Below, piece after piece: positions 43,629 to 53,054 of a stretch of DNA of 64,000 nucleotides. Below the pieces are notes generated by a model. It had not been told where the DNA came from and made no database searches. It saw only the letters and a program-made list of their open reading frames with translations. Made by a program: the position numbers and the translations under genes. Position 1 is the first letter of the stretch; each line of letters opens with the position of its first letter. The DNA comes from an uncultured Pelagibacteraceae bacterium (GTDB lineage Bacteria; Pseudomonadota; Alphaproteobacteria; Pelagibacterales; Pelagibacteraceae): contig CABZOF010000001.1 in assembly GCA_902527215.1 (NCBI GenBank), forward strand, positions 354,501 through 418,500, written 5' to 3'.

Positions 43629-44636
43629 TTAATTTATAAGTCCAGCTTCTTTATAGAACTTTTCTGCACCAGGATGTAATGGTACTCCTACTCCAGAAAG
43701 AGCTGTATCAGGCGTTATTGTTTTACCTTTAGCATGACCAACATCCATTAGCTTTCTAGATTCTTTATTCCATAAAGCTTTAGTGATTTGATAGATTAAC
43801 TCATTATCTTCTTTTGCAGATGTAAACCATTGAGCACCTACTGCTACAGTATTTACTTCATCAACTCCTTCATAAGTTCCAGAAGGAATTGGGCTTTGTG
43901 AAAAAAATCCATATTTTGAAGTTAATGCTTTAGCTCCTGCACCATCTATAGGAACTAGTTTTATATCAACTGCAGATGCTAACTCAACAATGGCTCCTGT
44001 TGGAAAACCTGCTACGACAAAAATTGCATCAACTTTGCCATTTCTTAGAGCATCTGTAGCTGCTTTACCTTTTAAAGCTTCAGCTTTTACGTCACTAGTG
44101 TTTAAACCATTTGATTCTAAAATTAATTTAGCATCAACATACGTACCAGATCCAGGTTCATCTAGTGAAACTCTTTTTCCTTTTAGATCTTTAACAGAAT
44201 TAATATTACTTTTTTTAAGAGCAACTAAATGAATATGTTCTTGAAATAGTGCTGCAATAGTTCTTAGGTCTTTTGCTGGTTCTTTTCCTTGCATAGTTCC
44301 AGTACCAGTGTAGGCCCAATAAGCAACATCAGACTGTGCAAATCCTGAATTTCTCAAACCTGAAATAATTGCATTTACATTATCTACTGATCCTCTTGAT
44401 GAAACAGCAGATGCAATTAAGTTAGGAACTCCACAACTTCCACCTTTACCACATTCTCTTGATCCTGGTGGTTTAGAAATTGCATTAGCAATCATTCCAC
44501 CAACTGGATAGTAAGTATAAGCTGTTCCACCTGTACCAATTGTAAAAAATTTAAGTTCTTGAGCAAACGATTTACCTGACAAACCAATTGTTAGAAGTAA
44601 TATCATTAAAGAACTTTTAAATAAGTTTTTAATCAT
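43629..44636 (-). CDS. TAXI family TRAP transporter solute-binding protein
   Basis: Signal peptide ending SFAQE, FTIGTGGTAYTYYPVGGMIANAIS, YWAYTGTGTM. Confidence 0.93.
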   Translation of the reverse strand: MIKNLFKSSLMILLLTIGLSGKSFAQELKFFTIGTGGTAYTYYPVGGMIANAISKPPGSRECGKGGSCGVPNLIASAVSSRGSVDNVNAIISGLRNSGFAQSDVAYWAYTGTGTMQGKEPAKDLRTIAALFQEHIHLVALKKSNINSVKDLKGKRVSLDEPGSGTYVDAKLILESNGLNTSDVKAEALKGKAATDALRNGKVDAIFVVAGFPTGAIVELASAVDIKLVPIDGAGAKALTSKYGFFSQSPIPSGTYEGVDEVNTVAVGAQWFTSAKEDNELIYQITKALWNKESRKLMDVGHAKGKTITPDTALSGVGVPLHPGAEKFYKEAGLIN

Positions 44637-44712
44637 TTTCTCTCCAATTTATTAATTATTGTTACTATTTAATATTAATCAATTATTATTGTCTATATAA
44701 ATTTAGTAGTAT

Positions 44713-46671
44713 TTATGGTCTCTTAAGTTCATCCAAATTTTTAAATTCATTTAAAATATTTGGATTTATTAGCGCTTGGACATTTTTTATTTTATTTCCC
44801 TCAATAGTATCTCTAACAGCGATCTCAACTATTTTTCCATTTTTTGTCCTTGGTATATCTGAAACCTCAATTATTTTTTTGGGTACATGCCGTGGGGATG
44901 CATCTTTACGTATAGCCTTCTTTAAATTAAAAGATAAATCTTCATTTAATGACTTAGGTTTCTTAAGGACGACAAATAATATAATTCTCACATCGTTATC
45001 CCATTTCTGACCTATTACTATTGATTCTTTAACTTCTTTAAATTTGTCAACCACAGAATAAATCTCAGCAGTACCTAACCTTGCTCCACCAGGATTTAGT
45101 GTAGCATCTGATCTCCCATAAATTACATAACCTCCATTAGATTTTCTTTCAGCAAAATCTCCATGATGCCAAACATTTTTAAATTTTTTGAAATATGCAC
45201 TTTTATATTTTTCATTATTCTTATCATTCCAAAATAATTTTGGCATTGAAGGAAAAGGTGATTTACAGACTAATTCCCCTTTTTGATTTATTAAAGATTT
45301 TCCTCTTTCAGAAAAAACATCGGTGTTCATTCCTAATCCATTATTCTGAATTTGCCCTCTATAAACAGGTGAATATATATTTCCCAATACAAAGCATGAT
45401 ACCAAGTCTGTTCCTCCTGCAATTGATGCTAAATGAACATTTTTTTTTATATTTCTATAAACATAATCAAAACCATCAGATGATAAGGGTGATCCAGTTG
45501 AACAAATAGTTTTGAGAAATTTTAGTTTAAATTTTTTTTTAATTTTTACATTAAGCTTCTTTAATTGGTCGATATACTTAGCACTAATACCAAACAATGA
45601 TATTTTTTCTCTCTCAGCTATTTTTAATAGTAAGTCACTTTTTTTATACATTGGAAAACCATCGAATAGAACAATTGAGGCTTTTGATGCCAAAAAAGTC
45701 ATTAACCAATTCCACATCATCCACCCACAGGTAGTAAAATAAAATACATTATCTCCTTCCTTAACATCACAATGAAGTTTATGCTCTTTAAGATGCTGTA
45801 ACAAAACTCCGCCAGCTCTATGACATATGCATTTTGGTTTTCCTGTTGTTCCACTTGAATATAAAATTGCTAGCTCTTTATCAAAATCAAACTTTTTGAA
45901 TGTAAATTCTCTATCTTTTTTAAATTTAATTTTATTATAATTAAAAATTTTAATTCCTTTGATCTTATTTTGTTTTAAACTTTTTTTACCTGGATAATTA
46001 ATAATTAGAACACATTTAATAGATTTAATTTTTTTTAAAATAGCTGGCAATCTTTCAAGTACATTTATCTCTTTACCATTATAATAATACCTATCAGTAA
46101 TTATTAATAATTTTGGTTTAATTTGAGAAAATCTTTCTATAACACCTTGTATACCAAAGTCTGGCGAACAAGAAGACCATATAGCACCTATTGCACTAGT
46201 TGCTATAAAACTTTCAACGGTTTCGATTTGATTTGCAGTATATGCTGCAATTCTGTCTTTTTCTTTGATTTTATTTTTTTTAAAAAAATTAATTAATTTT
46301 AGAGTGTTGTTATTTAATTCATTCCAAGATTTTTCTTCCCGGTATCCGTTTTCACTAATAAATGTGACAGCCTTTAAATTATCGTTTCTAGACAACAAGT
46401 TTTCTGCATAATTTAATTTTGAATTTACTAAAAATTTACTTTTTATAATTTCTTTAGGAAAATGAAATTTATAGTTTTTAATACCTTTAATATTTGAAAA
46501 TTCCCATATTGAGGACCAAAAATCTTTTGGATTTCTGATTGTCCAATTAAACAATTTTTTATAATTTTTCTCAGGTTTATAATTAAAATTTTTTGCTAAA
46601 AATTTTTCAAAAGCAAATAAATTAGATTTTGTTTTTATTTTTGAATTAGCTTCCCACAGTTTCTGAGACAT
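44713..46671 (-). CDS. Acetoacetyl-CoA synthetase
   Basis: AMP-binding ILYSSGTTGKPKCICHRAGGVLLQHLKEHKLHCDVKEGD, YVIYGRSDATLNPGGARLGTAEIY; 652 aa. Confidence 0.92.
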   Translation of the reverse strand: MSQKLWEANSKIKTKSNLFAFEKFLAKNFNYKPEKNYKKLFNWTIRNPKDFWSSIWEFSNIKGIKNYKFHFPKEIIKSKFLVNSKLNYAENLLSRNDNLKAVTFISENGYREEKSWNELNNNTLKLINFFKKNKIKEKDRIAAYTANQIETVESFIATSAIGAIWSSCSPDFGIQGVIERFSQIKPKLLIITDRYYYNGKEINVLERLPAILKKIKSIKCVLIINYPGKKSLKQNKIKGIKIFNYNKIKFKKDREFTFKKFDFDKELAILYSSGTTGKPKCICHRAGGVLLQHLKEHKLHCDVKEGDNVFYFTTCGWMMWNWLMTFLASKASIVLFDGFPMYKKSDLLLKIAEREKISLFGISAKYIDQLKKLNVKIKKKFKLKFLKTICSTGSPLSSDGFDYVYRNIKKNVHLASIAGGTDLVSCFVLGNIYSPVYRGQIQNNGLGMNTDVFSERGKSLINQKGELVCKSPFPSMPKLFWNDKNNEKYKSAYFKKFKNVWHHGDFAERKSNGGYVIYGRSDATLNPGGARLGTAEIYSVVDKFKEVKESIVIGQKWDNDVRIILFVVLKKPKSLNEDLSFNLKKAIRKDASPRHVPKKIIEVSDIPRTKNGKIVEIAVRDTIEGNKIKNVQALINPNILNEFKNLDELKRP

Positions 46672-46804
46672 AAAAAAAATATATTTAATTTTTTGAAATT
46701 ATGATAATCTTAAAACATTAAATAATAAAAATGAGAACTTTTTCCTCAACGATTCGGACTAGTTTTAGCCTATTTTTGTTCTTTAGAGGTAACAATATAT
46801 AGTA

Positions 46805-49318
46805 TTGGTAATAAAAATCATACCAAAGCTAGAAATGATAAAAAATAAAATCACAGCAGTTCTAGGGCCTACAAATACCGGAAAAACCTTTCTGGCAATA
46901 GAGACAATGCTTTCTTTTGATTCGGGTATGATTGGTTTTCCTCTTAGGCTTTTAGCAAGAGAAGTGTATGACAAAATTATTACAAAAGTTAACCCATCAA
47001 AAGTAGCATTGATTACTGGTGAGGAAAAAATAATTCCAATAAATGCAAAATATTTTCTTTGCACAGTTGAGTCAATGCCATTGGATAAAAATTTAGAATT
47101 TGTTGGTATTGATGAAATACAAATGTGTAATGACCACGAGAGAGGTCATATTTTTACTGATAGATTGTTAAATATGAGAGGTGAAAAGCTTACTATGCTC
47201 ATGGGTTCAAATTCCATAAAAAATATTATTCTAAAACTTGAAGATGATATTGAATTTAAAAATAGAGAAAGACTCTCAAAATTATCATTTGGTGGTCATA
47301 AAAAAATATCTAGGATAGAAAGAAAAAGTGCTGTTATAGCTTTTTCTACTGAAGAGGTTTATGCAATTGCTGAATTAATTAGACGTCAAAAAGGAGGAGC
47401 TGCAATTGTGATGGGCTCTCTTAGTCCCAAAACAAGAAACTCACAAGTAAGTTTATATCAATCTGGCGATGTTGATTATTTAGTCGCAACTGATGCAATT
47501 GGAATGGGAATAAATATGGATCTAGATAATGTTTATTTTTCAAATTTAAAAAAGTTTGACGGTAAAAAATTAAGAAATTTAAGTATTTCAGAAATAGGAC
47601 AGATTGCAGGTAGGGCAGGAAGATATTTGAATGATGGCATATTTGGCACAACTGGAGAATGTAAGGAAGTTGGTCCCGAGGAAATTGAAGCATTAGAAAC
47701 ACACACTTTTCCAGATATACAAACAATCTTTTGGAGAAATTCAAAATTAAATTTTGCTAATAAAGTTTTGTTGTTAAAATCTTTAGAAGAGAGACCCCAT
47801 AAAGATTGGCTTAGAAGAATAGGTGAATGCCAAGATGAAAAAGTATTAAAATATTTTCTGAAAGAAGCTCCAAATTTAAAAATTGAAGATAATACAGAAA
47901 TTTTACAAATACTTTGGGAATGTTGTCAAATACCTGATTTTGTAAAGAAAACTTATGGTCATCATTTTGATGTTGTAAGTAAGATTTTTAATTTTTTAAC
48001 AAATGGAAATAAAAAAGTTCCCAATTACTATATGAAGGAACAGCTATCCACACTGGATAAATTAGATGGAAATGTCGACTCTTTATCAAATAGAATTGCT
48101 AATGTTAGAACATGGGCTTATGTATCAAATAAGTCTAATTGGGTTGAAAATCAGGACTATTGGATAGATAGAACTAAAAACCTTGAAGATAAACTATCTG
48201 ATAGACTTCATGAAGAATTAACAAAAACTTTCATTGATAAACGAGCAAGTGTTTTGGCTAGAGGTTTAAAACAAGATATAGTTTTTGAAACTAAGATTGT
48301 TAATGATGAAGAAGTAATGATTAATGAGCAGTATATTGGACGTTTAAAAGGTTTAAGATTAGAATTAGACTTAAAAGTTGATACATTGGATGCTGATGTA
48401 AAATCACTAAAAAAAGCAGCAAGACAAAATGTTGTTCCAGAAATTATAAAGAGAATAACTCAGATAATTGATACTAGTTTAATTGAACTAAAAGATGATT
48501 TTAAAATTTATTGGAACAACAATCAAATAGCTAAATTAATTCCAGGTTCAGATTATCTAAATCCTCAAATTCAATTAATTATTGATGAAATGATTGAGAA
48601 TAATGAAAAATCAAGACTAAATTCTTATTTACAGAAATGGATAAATGATAAAATTGAAACAGAGTTAAAAAGCCTAATAGACTTAAAAAATGTTAAAGAT
48701 AATAATTCTGAATTAAGAGCCTTAGCCTATCATCTATATGAAAATAATGGAGTTGTTAAAAGAGATGAGGTTTTAAATTATTTAAATAAACTAAACCAAG
48801 ATGAAAGGAAAAAACTGAGAAACTTAGGTGTAAAATTTGGTAGGTATCATGTTTTTTTATTTAAATTATTTAAACCAAGTTCTGTATCATTACGAATTCT
48901 TTTATGGAAAAACTTTAATGGGAAAAATTTTGATTTCTCTCCTCCAACGTTTGGATTGAACTTTTTAGAAGAAAAGAAAATATTAAATAGGAATCTAATG
49001 CTATTATGTGGATTTGAAAAATTTGAAGATTTGTATGTTAGAATAGATATTTTAGAGAGGTTATTTTTAATGATTTTTAATACTAAATCAGAAAATAAAA
49101 TTAAAGAGATCAAATTAATTCCTGAAATGCTGAATTTGTTAGGTTGTAATAAAGAAAATTTTGTGAAACTAATAAAAAAAATGAATTACAAAACTTATGA
49201 GAAAGATGATAATCTTCACTTTAAATATGTTCCATCGAGAAAAGTGATTAAAAAAGATACTAATAGGAAAATAAATGATAACCCATTTAATGTACTCTCA
49301 CAGCTCAACTTAAAATAA
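46805..49318 (+). CDS. SUV3-like superfamily 2 RNA helicase
   Basis: GPTNTGKTFLAIETML, DEIQMCNDHERGH, GAAIVMGSLSPKTRN, QIAGRAGRY. True start may be ATG 46835. Confidence 0.88.
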   Translation: MVIKIIPKLEMIKNKITAVLGPTNTGKTFLAIETMLSFDSGMIGFPLRLLAREVYDKIITKVNPSKVALITGEEKIIPINAKYFLCTVESMPLDKNLEFVGIDEIQMCNDHERGHIFTDRLLNMRGEKLTMLMGSNSIKNIILKLEDDIEFKNRERLSKLSFGGHKKISRIERKSAVIAFSTEEVYAIAELIRRQKGGAAIVMGSLSPKTRNSQVSLYQSGDVDYLVATDAIGMGINMDLDNVYFSNLKKFDGKKLRNLSISEIGQIAGRAGRYLNDGIFGTTGECKEVGPEEIEALETHTFPDIQTIFWRNSKLNFANKVLLLKSLEERPHKDWLRRIGECQDEKVLKYFLKEAPNLKIEDNTEILQILWECCQIPDFVKKTYGHHFDVVSKIFNFLTNGNKKVPNYYMKEQLSTLDKLDGNVDSLSNRIANVRTWAYVSNKSNWVENQDYWIDRTKNLEDKLSDRLHEELTKTFIDKRASVLARGLKQDIVFETKIVNDEEVMINEQYIGRLKGLRLELDLKVDTLDADVKSLKKAARQNVVPEIIKRITQIIDTSLIELKDDFKIYWNNNQIAKLIPGSDYLNPQIQLIIDEMIENNEKSRLNSYLQKWINDKIETELKSLIDLKNVKDNNSELRALAYHLYENNGVVKRDEVLNYLNKLNQDERKKLRNLGVKFGRYHVFLFKLFKPSSVSLRILLWKNFNGKNFDFSPPTFGLNFLEEKKILNRNLMLLCGFEKFEDLYVRIDILERLFLMIFNTKSENKIKEIKLIPEMLNLLGCNKENFVKLIKKMNYKTYEKDDNLHFKYVPSRKVIKKDTNRKINDNPFNVLSQLNLK

Positions 49319-49743
49319 TGTTTAATATTTTTAAAAAAGAAGAATCTGAAAAAGAAAATAATCATCCATCAACAATGGCGGTCGCTTGTCTATTAATTCA
49401 TTCAGCCAAAATTGATGAAAATTATACGAATAAAGAAAAAAAAATTATTAAAGATGCAATTATAGAAATGGGAGCAGTACCTGAGGAAATAGATAAAATA
49501 ATTCAAGATGCTGAAGAAAAAGAAAAAGATTCGAATCAAATACTTGATTTCACGAAAGAAGTTAAAAATATAAACGAGCAAGATAAAAAAACCATAATAG
49601 AGGCCTTATGGGATATTATATACTCCGATGAAGATGCGGATATGTATGAAACAAACTTAATGAGAAGATTGTCTGGTTTGCTTTATTTAGATCCAAAAGT
49701 TGTAGGTGACATTAAAGAGAAAGTTCGTCAAAAAAAAACATGA
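49318..49743 (+). CDS. TerB-like protein
   Basis: [32 protein letters not shown]...[25 protein letters not shown]. Confidence 0.8.
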   Translation: MFNIFKKEESEKENNHPSTMAVACLLIHSAKIDENYTNKEKKIIKDAIIEMGAVPEEIDKIIQDAEEKEKDSNQILDFTKEVKNINEQDKKTIIEALWDIIYSDEDADMYETNLMRRLSGLLYLDPKVVGDIKEKVRQKKT

Positions 49744-50069
49744 CCTATTTAGTAAATGATAAATGCATCAAATGTAAATTGATGGATTGTGTTGAAGTGT
49801 GCCCAGTGGATTGCTTTTACGAAGGTAAAAATATGCTTGTAATTAAACCCGATGAGTGTATAGATTGTGGCGTTTGTGAGCCAGAGTGTCCTGTGGACGC
49901 CATAATATCTGATAATGATGATAATGGTGGAAAGTGGTTGGAAGTAAATAAAAAATATGCGGACTTATGGCCTAATATTAGTGAAAAAAAAGATCCACCA
50001 GGAGATCATGAACAATTTAAAAACGTAAAAGATAAATATGAAAAATATTTTAAAGAAAATCTTGAATAA
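49740..50069 (+). CDS. fdxA: 7Fe (3Fe-4S/4Fe-4S) ferredoxin
   Basis: [41 protein letters not shown] overlap with TerB gene. Confidence 0.95.
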   Translation: MTYLVNDKCIKCKLMDCVEVCPVDCFYEGKNMLVIKPDECIDCGVCEPECPVDAIISDNDDNGGKWLEVNKKYADLWPNISEKKDPPGDHEQFKNVKDKYEKYFKENLE

Positions 50070-50871
50070 AAAGAAGACTAAAAAAGTTGTTAAGAAAAAA
50101 GTTAAAAGTGTAAAAAAAAATATTAAAACAAAAAAGGTTGCTAAGTTAGCAAAAGTTAAAAAAGTAACTAAGGTATTAAATAAAAAAAAAATAGTAAAAG
50201 AGACAAAGAAGAAAGATAAAGATAAAGTTGAACTCAAAACTGATCCACTAAGAATACCAAAAAATAACGAGCAAAAACCTGAAATAAAAAAAGTAAAAAA
50301 ACAAGAGACTGAAAAAAGATTATTTAAGGCTAAAGATTATGTCGTTTATCCAAAACATGGAGTAGGACAGATTACGGAAACCAAAAAAATTAACATAGGT
50401 GGAATTGATGTTGAAACTTATATTCTAAAATTTGAAAAGGATAAGGCTAACGGTATGGTACCAGTAAATAAACAATCTCACTTAAGACCATTAGCGACGA
50501 TTAACCAAATTAATAAATGTGTAAGTATTCTGAAAAGTAAACCAAAAATAAAACGTTCAATGTGGAGTAGAAGAGCTCAAGAATATGAAGCGAAAATATC
50601 ATCTGGCAAAATCTATGATTTAGCAGAGGTTGTAAGAGATTTAAATAAAGGGGATGATATAATGATTGATCAATCTTATAGCGAGAGACAATTGTTCGAA
50701 AAAGCTTATGAAAGATTACTTACTGAATTTCAGATGGTGATGGGGTCAAGTATAGAAGATGCTCAAAAAAAACTTGATAAAGCTTTAAAGAGAAATCTAG
50801 AAAATCAAGTAAAGAAGGTTGAGGAAAAACTTGATACTGAAGAGCCAATTAATCAAGAATTAACAGAGTAA
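50038..50871 (+). CDS. CarD/CdnL-like transcriptional regulator with Lys-rich N-terminal extension
   Basis: Core [69 protein letters not shown]; ~94-aa Lys-rich tail before it. Confidence 0.9.
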   Translation: MKNILKKILNKKKTKKVVKKKVKSVKKNIKTKKVAKLAKVKKVTKVLNKKKIVKETKKKDKDKVELKTDPLRIPKNNEQKPEIKKVKKQETEKRLFKAKDYVVYPKHGVGQITETKKINIGGIDVETYILKFEKDKANGMVPVNKQSHLRPLATINQINKCVSILKSKPKIKRSMWSRRAQEYEAKISSGKIYDLAEVVRDLNKGDDIMIDQSYSERQLFEKAYERLLTEFQMVMGSSIEDAQKKLDKALKRNLENQVKKVEEKLDTEEPINQELTE

Positions 50872-50909
50872 AAAAAAACGCTTCCCACGCAAGCGCCATG
50901 AGAAGCGTT
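50871..50909 (-). terminator. Intrinsic terminator of the 27-aa ORF (stem then U8); weaker bidirectional use for carD
   Basis: Stem aacgcttc 50877-50884 / gaagcgtt 50902-50909, followed on the minus strand by T8 (A 50871-50878). Confidence 0.8.
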
Positions 50910-50931
50910 ATTATTTAAAAAGAATACTAAA

Positions 50932-51015
50932 CTATCTTCTTTTTTTCTTCTTAGCTTTTTTCTTAGCTTTTTTCTTAGTTTTCTTTTTAGCAGCTTTTTT
51001 TCTTCTTTTAGCCAT
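50932..51015 (-). CDS. 27-aa polycationic Lys/Arg/Ala peptide
   Basis: MAKRRKKAAKKKTKKKAKKKAKKKKRR*, SD-like GGGAG 7 nt upstream of the ATG, intrinsic terminator downstream; below the ORF-track cutoff. Confidence 0.75.
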   Translation of the reverse strand: MAKRRKKAAKKKTKKKAKKKAKKKKRR

Positions 51016-51202
51016 CTTTAGCTCCCTTTTTTTTATAAACGAATCTTTATGATTCGTTAATAACTAATTTTTATTTTTTTTGAATAGTTATGTCAAACAT
51101 ATAATTTTTTTGAGAATTAAAAAAAAATAATTTTTTTATATTTTTTATTAATTAAAAAAAAGTTAATTAAATCGCTATTAATAAAGTGTTTTTAAAAATA
51201 TT

Positions 51203-52903
51203 TTAATAAAGTTTTTCAAATTCATTTTTATATTTTTGAACAATTTTATATCTTTTAAGTTTTAGAGTTGGAGTTAGCATTCCATTTTCAATTGAAAATT
51301 TTTCATTAATTATAAAAAATTTTTTTATATTTTCTATTCTAGAAAGATTTTTGTTTATATTTTCTATTTCTTTCTCAATTTGATCATTAGTTACATTGAT
51401 ATTATCATCTGATAGAACTAATAATGCAACTAGATAGGGTTTATTGTCTCCATAAACAATTGATTGATCAATTAATTTAGAATTTAACAACTCGTTTTCA
51501 ATTTTAACTGGAGAAATATTATCTCCCCCAGGGGTAATCAAAATATCTTTTTTTCTGTCAGTAATTTTTAAATAACCATTCTCAAAAATGCCAATATCCC
51601 CAGTATGCAACCAACCATCTTTTAAAACTTTCTTAGTTTCTTCTTCATTATTCCAATAACCCAACATTACATTTTCACCTTTTACTAAAATTTCTCCATC
51701 TGAGGCTATTTTTACCTCATTTCCTTTAAACGGGGGTCCTACAGTCTCAACCCTAATATCATTAATTGGGTTGCAACTTACAACTGGAGAGGTCTCGGTT
51801 AATCCGTATCCTTGTAAGGTAGGAAGACCTATAGCATTTAAGAAAATACCAACTTCTTTATCAAGAGCTCCACCACCAGAAACGAAGGTTTTAAGCTCGC
51901 CTCCAAATTGACTTTTTATTTTTTTTCTTACAATTTTTTCTAATATATTATCAATTAATTTTTCTAAAATTGTTAAAGACTGTTTATTTATTTTTTTGGT
52001 TCCTAATGCTAACATTTTTAATATTAATTTTTTCTTTAAACCTGTTGCCTTGTTAAAGCTTGCATTTATCTTTTGAAATAAATTTTGGTAAAACCTAGGT
52101 ACTGCAGTCATTAATTGAGGTTTACAATCATTCATATTTTTAATTAATTTTTCAATACTTTCTGCATAGAATATTTTTGCTCCAACACTTATTTGAACAA
52201 ATTGAACAGTGTGTTCATATGAATGTGAGAGAGGCAACCAGGTTAAAAATCTGGTCTGATCTGTTAGCAAAGGTTTCAATATATCGAGTGCTCCATCACA
52301 ATTATTTAAAATACCACCGTGACTTAAGATTACACCTTTTGGGTTACCTTGTGTTCCTGAAGTATAAATAATACAAGCTGGATCCTCTCTTTTAATGGAT
52401 AAATCCGGTACATTTAAATCTTGATAATCTAAATTAGAAAATAATTTATTAACATTAATATAAGTATCACTGTCTGTATCTAATTCTTCAAAAGAAAATA
52501 TTTTAATAATAAAACTTTTATTTTTTATAATTTCTTTTACTTTATTAAATTGTTCCTGATTGGAAACAAAGATTAATTTTGGATTACAATTATCAATTAT
52601 ATATTCATAATCTTTCTCAGCATAAGTTGTATAAGCTGGCACAGTTATAGCTTCAGATAACATCACTGAAAGATCAGTTATAAACCACTCAGGTCTATTT
52701 TCAGATATTAATAAACATCTATCACCCTTATTTGCATATTTTTTAATTTCTGAAGAAAGTTTTTTAATTGAATGGAATGTTTTTTCCCATGTAAAATGAT
52801 TATTTGTATCTTTTAAAGATTTTAAAAGAATATTATTTTTTTTTTGTTTTTTATAATTAATAAAAAATAGTTCGACTAAATTATTGATATTTTGTGTACT
52901 CAT
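51203..52903 (-). CDS. Long-chain acyl-CoA synthetase (AMP-forming)
   Basis: CIIYTSGTQGNPKGVILSHGGI, GYGLTETSPVVS, GWLHTGDIG, KITDRKKDILITPGGDNISP. Confidence 0.92.
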   Translation of the reverse strand: MSTQNINNLVELFFINYKKQKKNNILLKSLKDTNNHFTWEKTFHSIKKLSSEIKKYANKGDRCLLISENRPEWFITDLSVMLSEAITVPAYTTYAEKDYEYIIDNCNPKLIFVSNQEQFNKVKEIIKNKSFIIKIFSFEELDTDSDTYINVNKLFSNLDYQDLNVPDLSIKREDPACIIYTSGTQGNPKGVILSHGGILNNCDGALDILKPLLTDQTRFLTWLPLSHSYEHTVQFVQISVGAKIFYAESIEKLIKNMNDCKPQLMTAVPRFYQNLFQKINASFNKATGLKKKLILKMLALGTKKINKQSLTILEKLIDNILEKIVRKKIKSQFGGELKTFVSGGGALDKEVGIFLNAIGLPTLQGYGLTETSPVVSCNPINDIRVETVGPPFKGNEVKIASDGEILVKGENVMLGYWNNEEETKKVLKDGWLHTGDIGIFENGYLKITDRKKDILITPGGDNISPVKIENELLNSKLIDQSIVYGDNKPYLVALLVLSDDNINVTNDQIEKEIENINKNLSRIENIKKFFIINEKFSIENGMLTPTLKLKRYKIVQKYKNEFEKLY

Positions 52904-52910
52904 AAATTTT

Positions 52911-52997
52911 TGGTGGGCAAAGAGAGAATCGAACTCTCACAGTATTGCTACTATTGGATTTTGAGTCCAACGCGTCTACCAGTTCCGCCATTCGCCC
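52911..52997 (-). tRNA. tRNA-Leu (anticodon CAA)
   Basis: gggcgaatggcggaactggtagacgcgttggactCAAaatccaatagtagcaatactgtgagagttcgattctctctttgcccaCCA. Confidence 0.96.
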
Positions 52998-53054
52998 AAA
53001 ACTTAACATATTTTAATTCATAGTATTAAATTACTTATTATAATAAAAGAAAAT

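Noticed and set aside
46731-46802. 23-aa possible leader peptide (MRTFSSTIRTSFSLFLFFRGNNI) upstream of the SUV3 helicase
   Set aside because: No attenuator-like structure or convincing SD; likely chance in AT-rich divergent intergenic DNA.
47421-47744. 107-aa minus-strand ORF within the SUV3 helicase gene
   Set aside because: Antisense shadow ORF of a conserved helicase; no motifs.
49965-50237. 90-aa minus-strand ORF rich in Phe/Leu
   Set aside because: Antisense of the Lys-rich (AAA) coding region of fdxA/carD; TTT-rich frames lack stops by composition.
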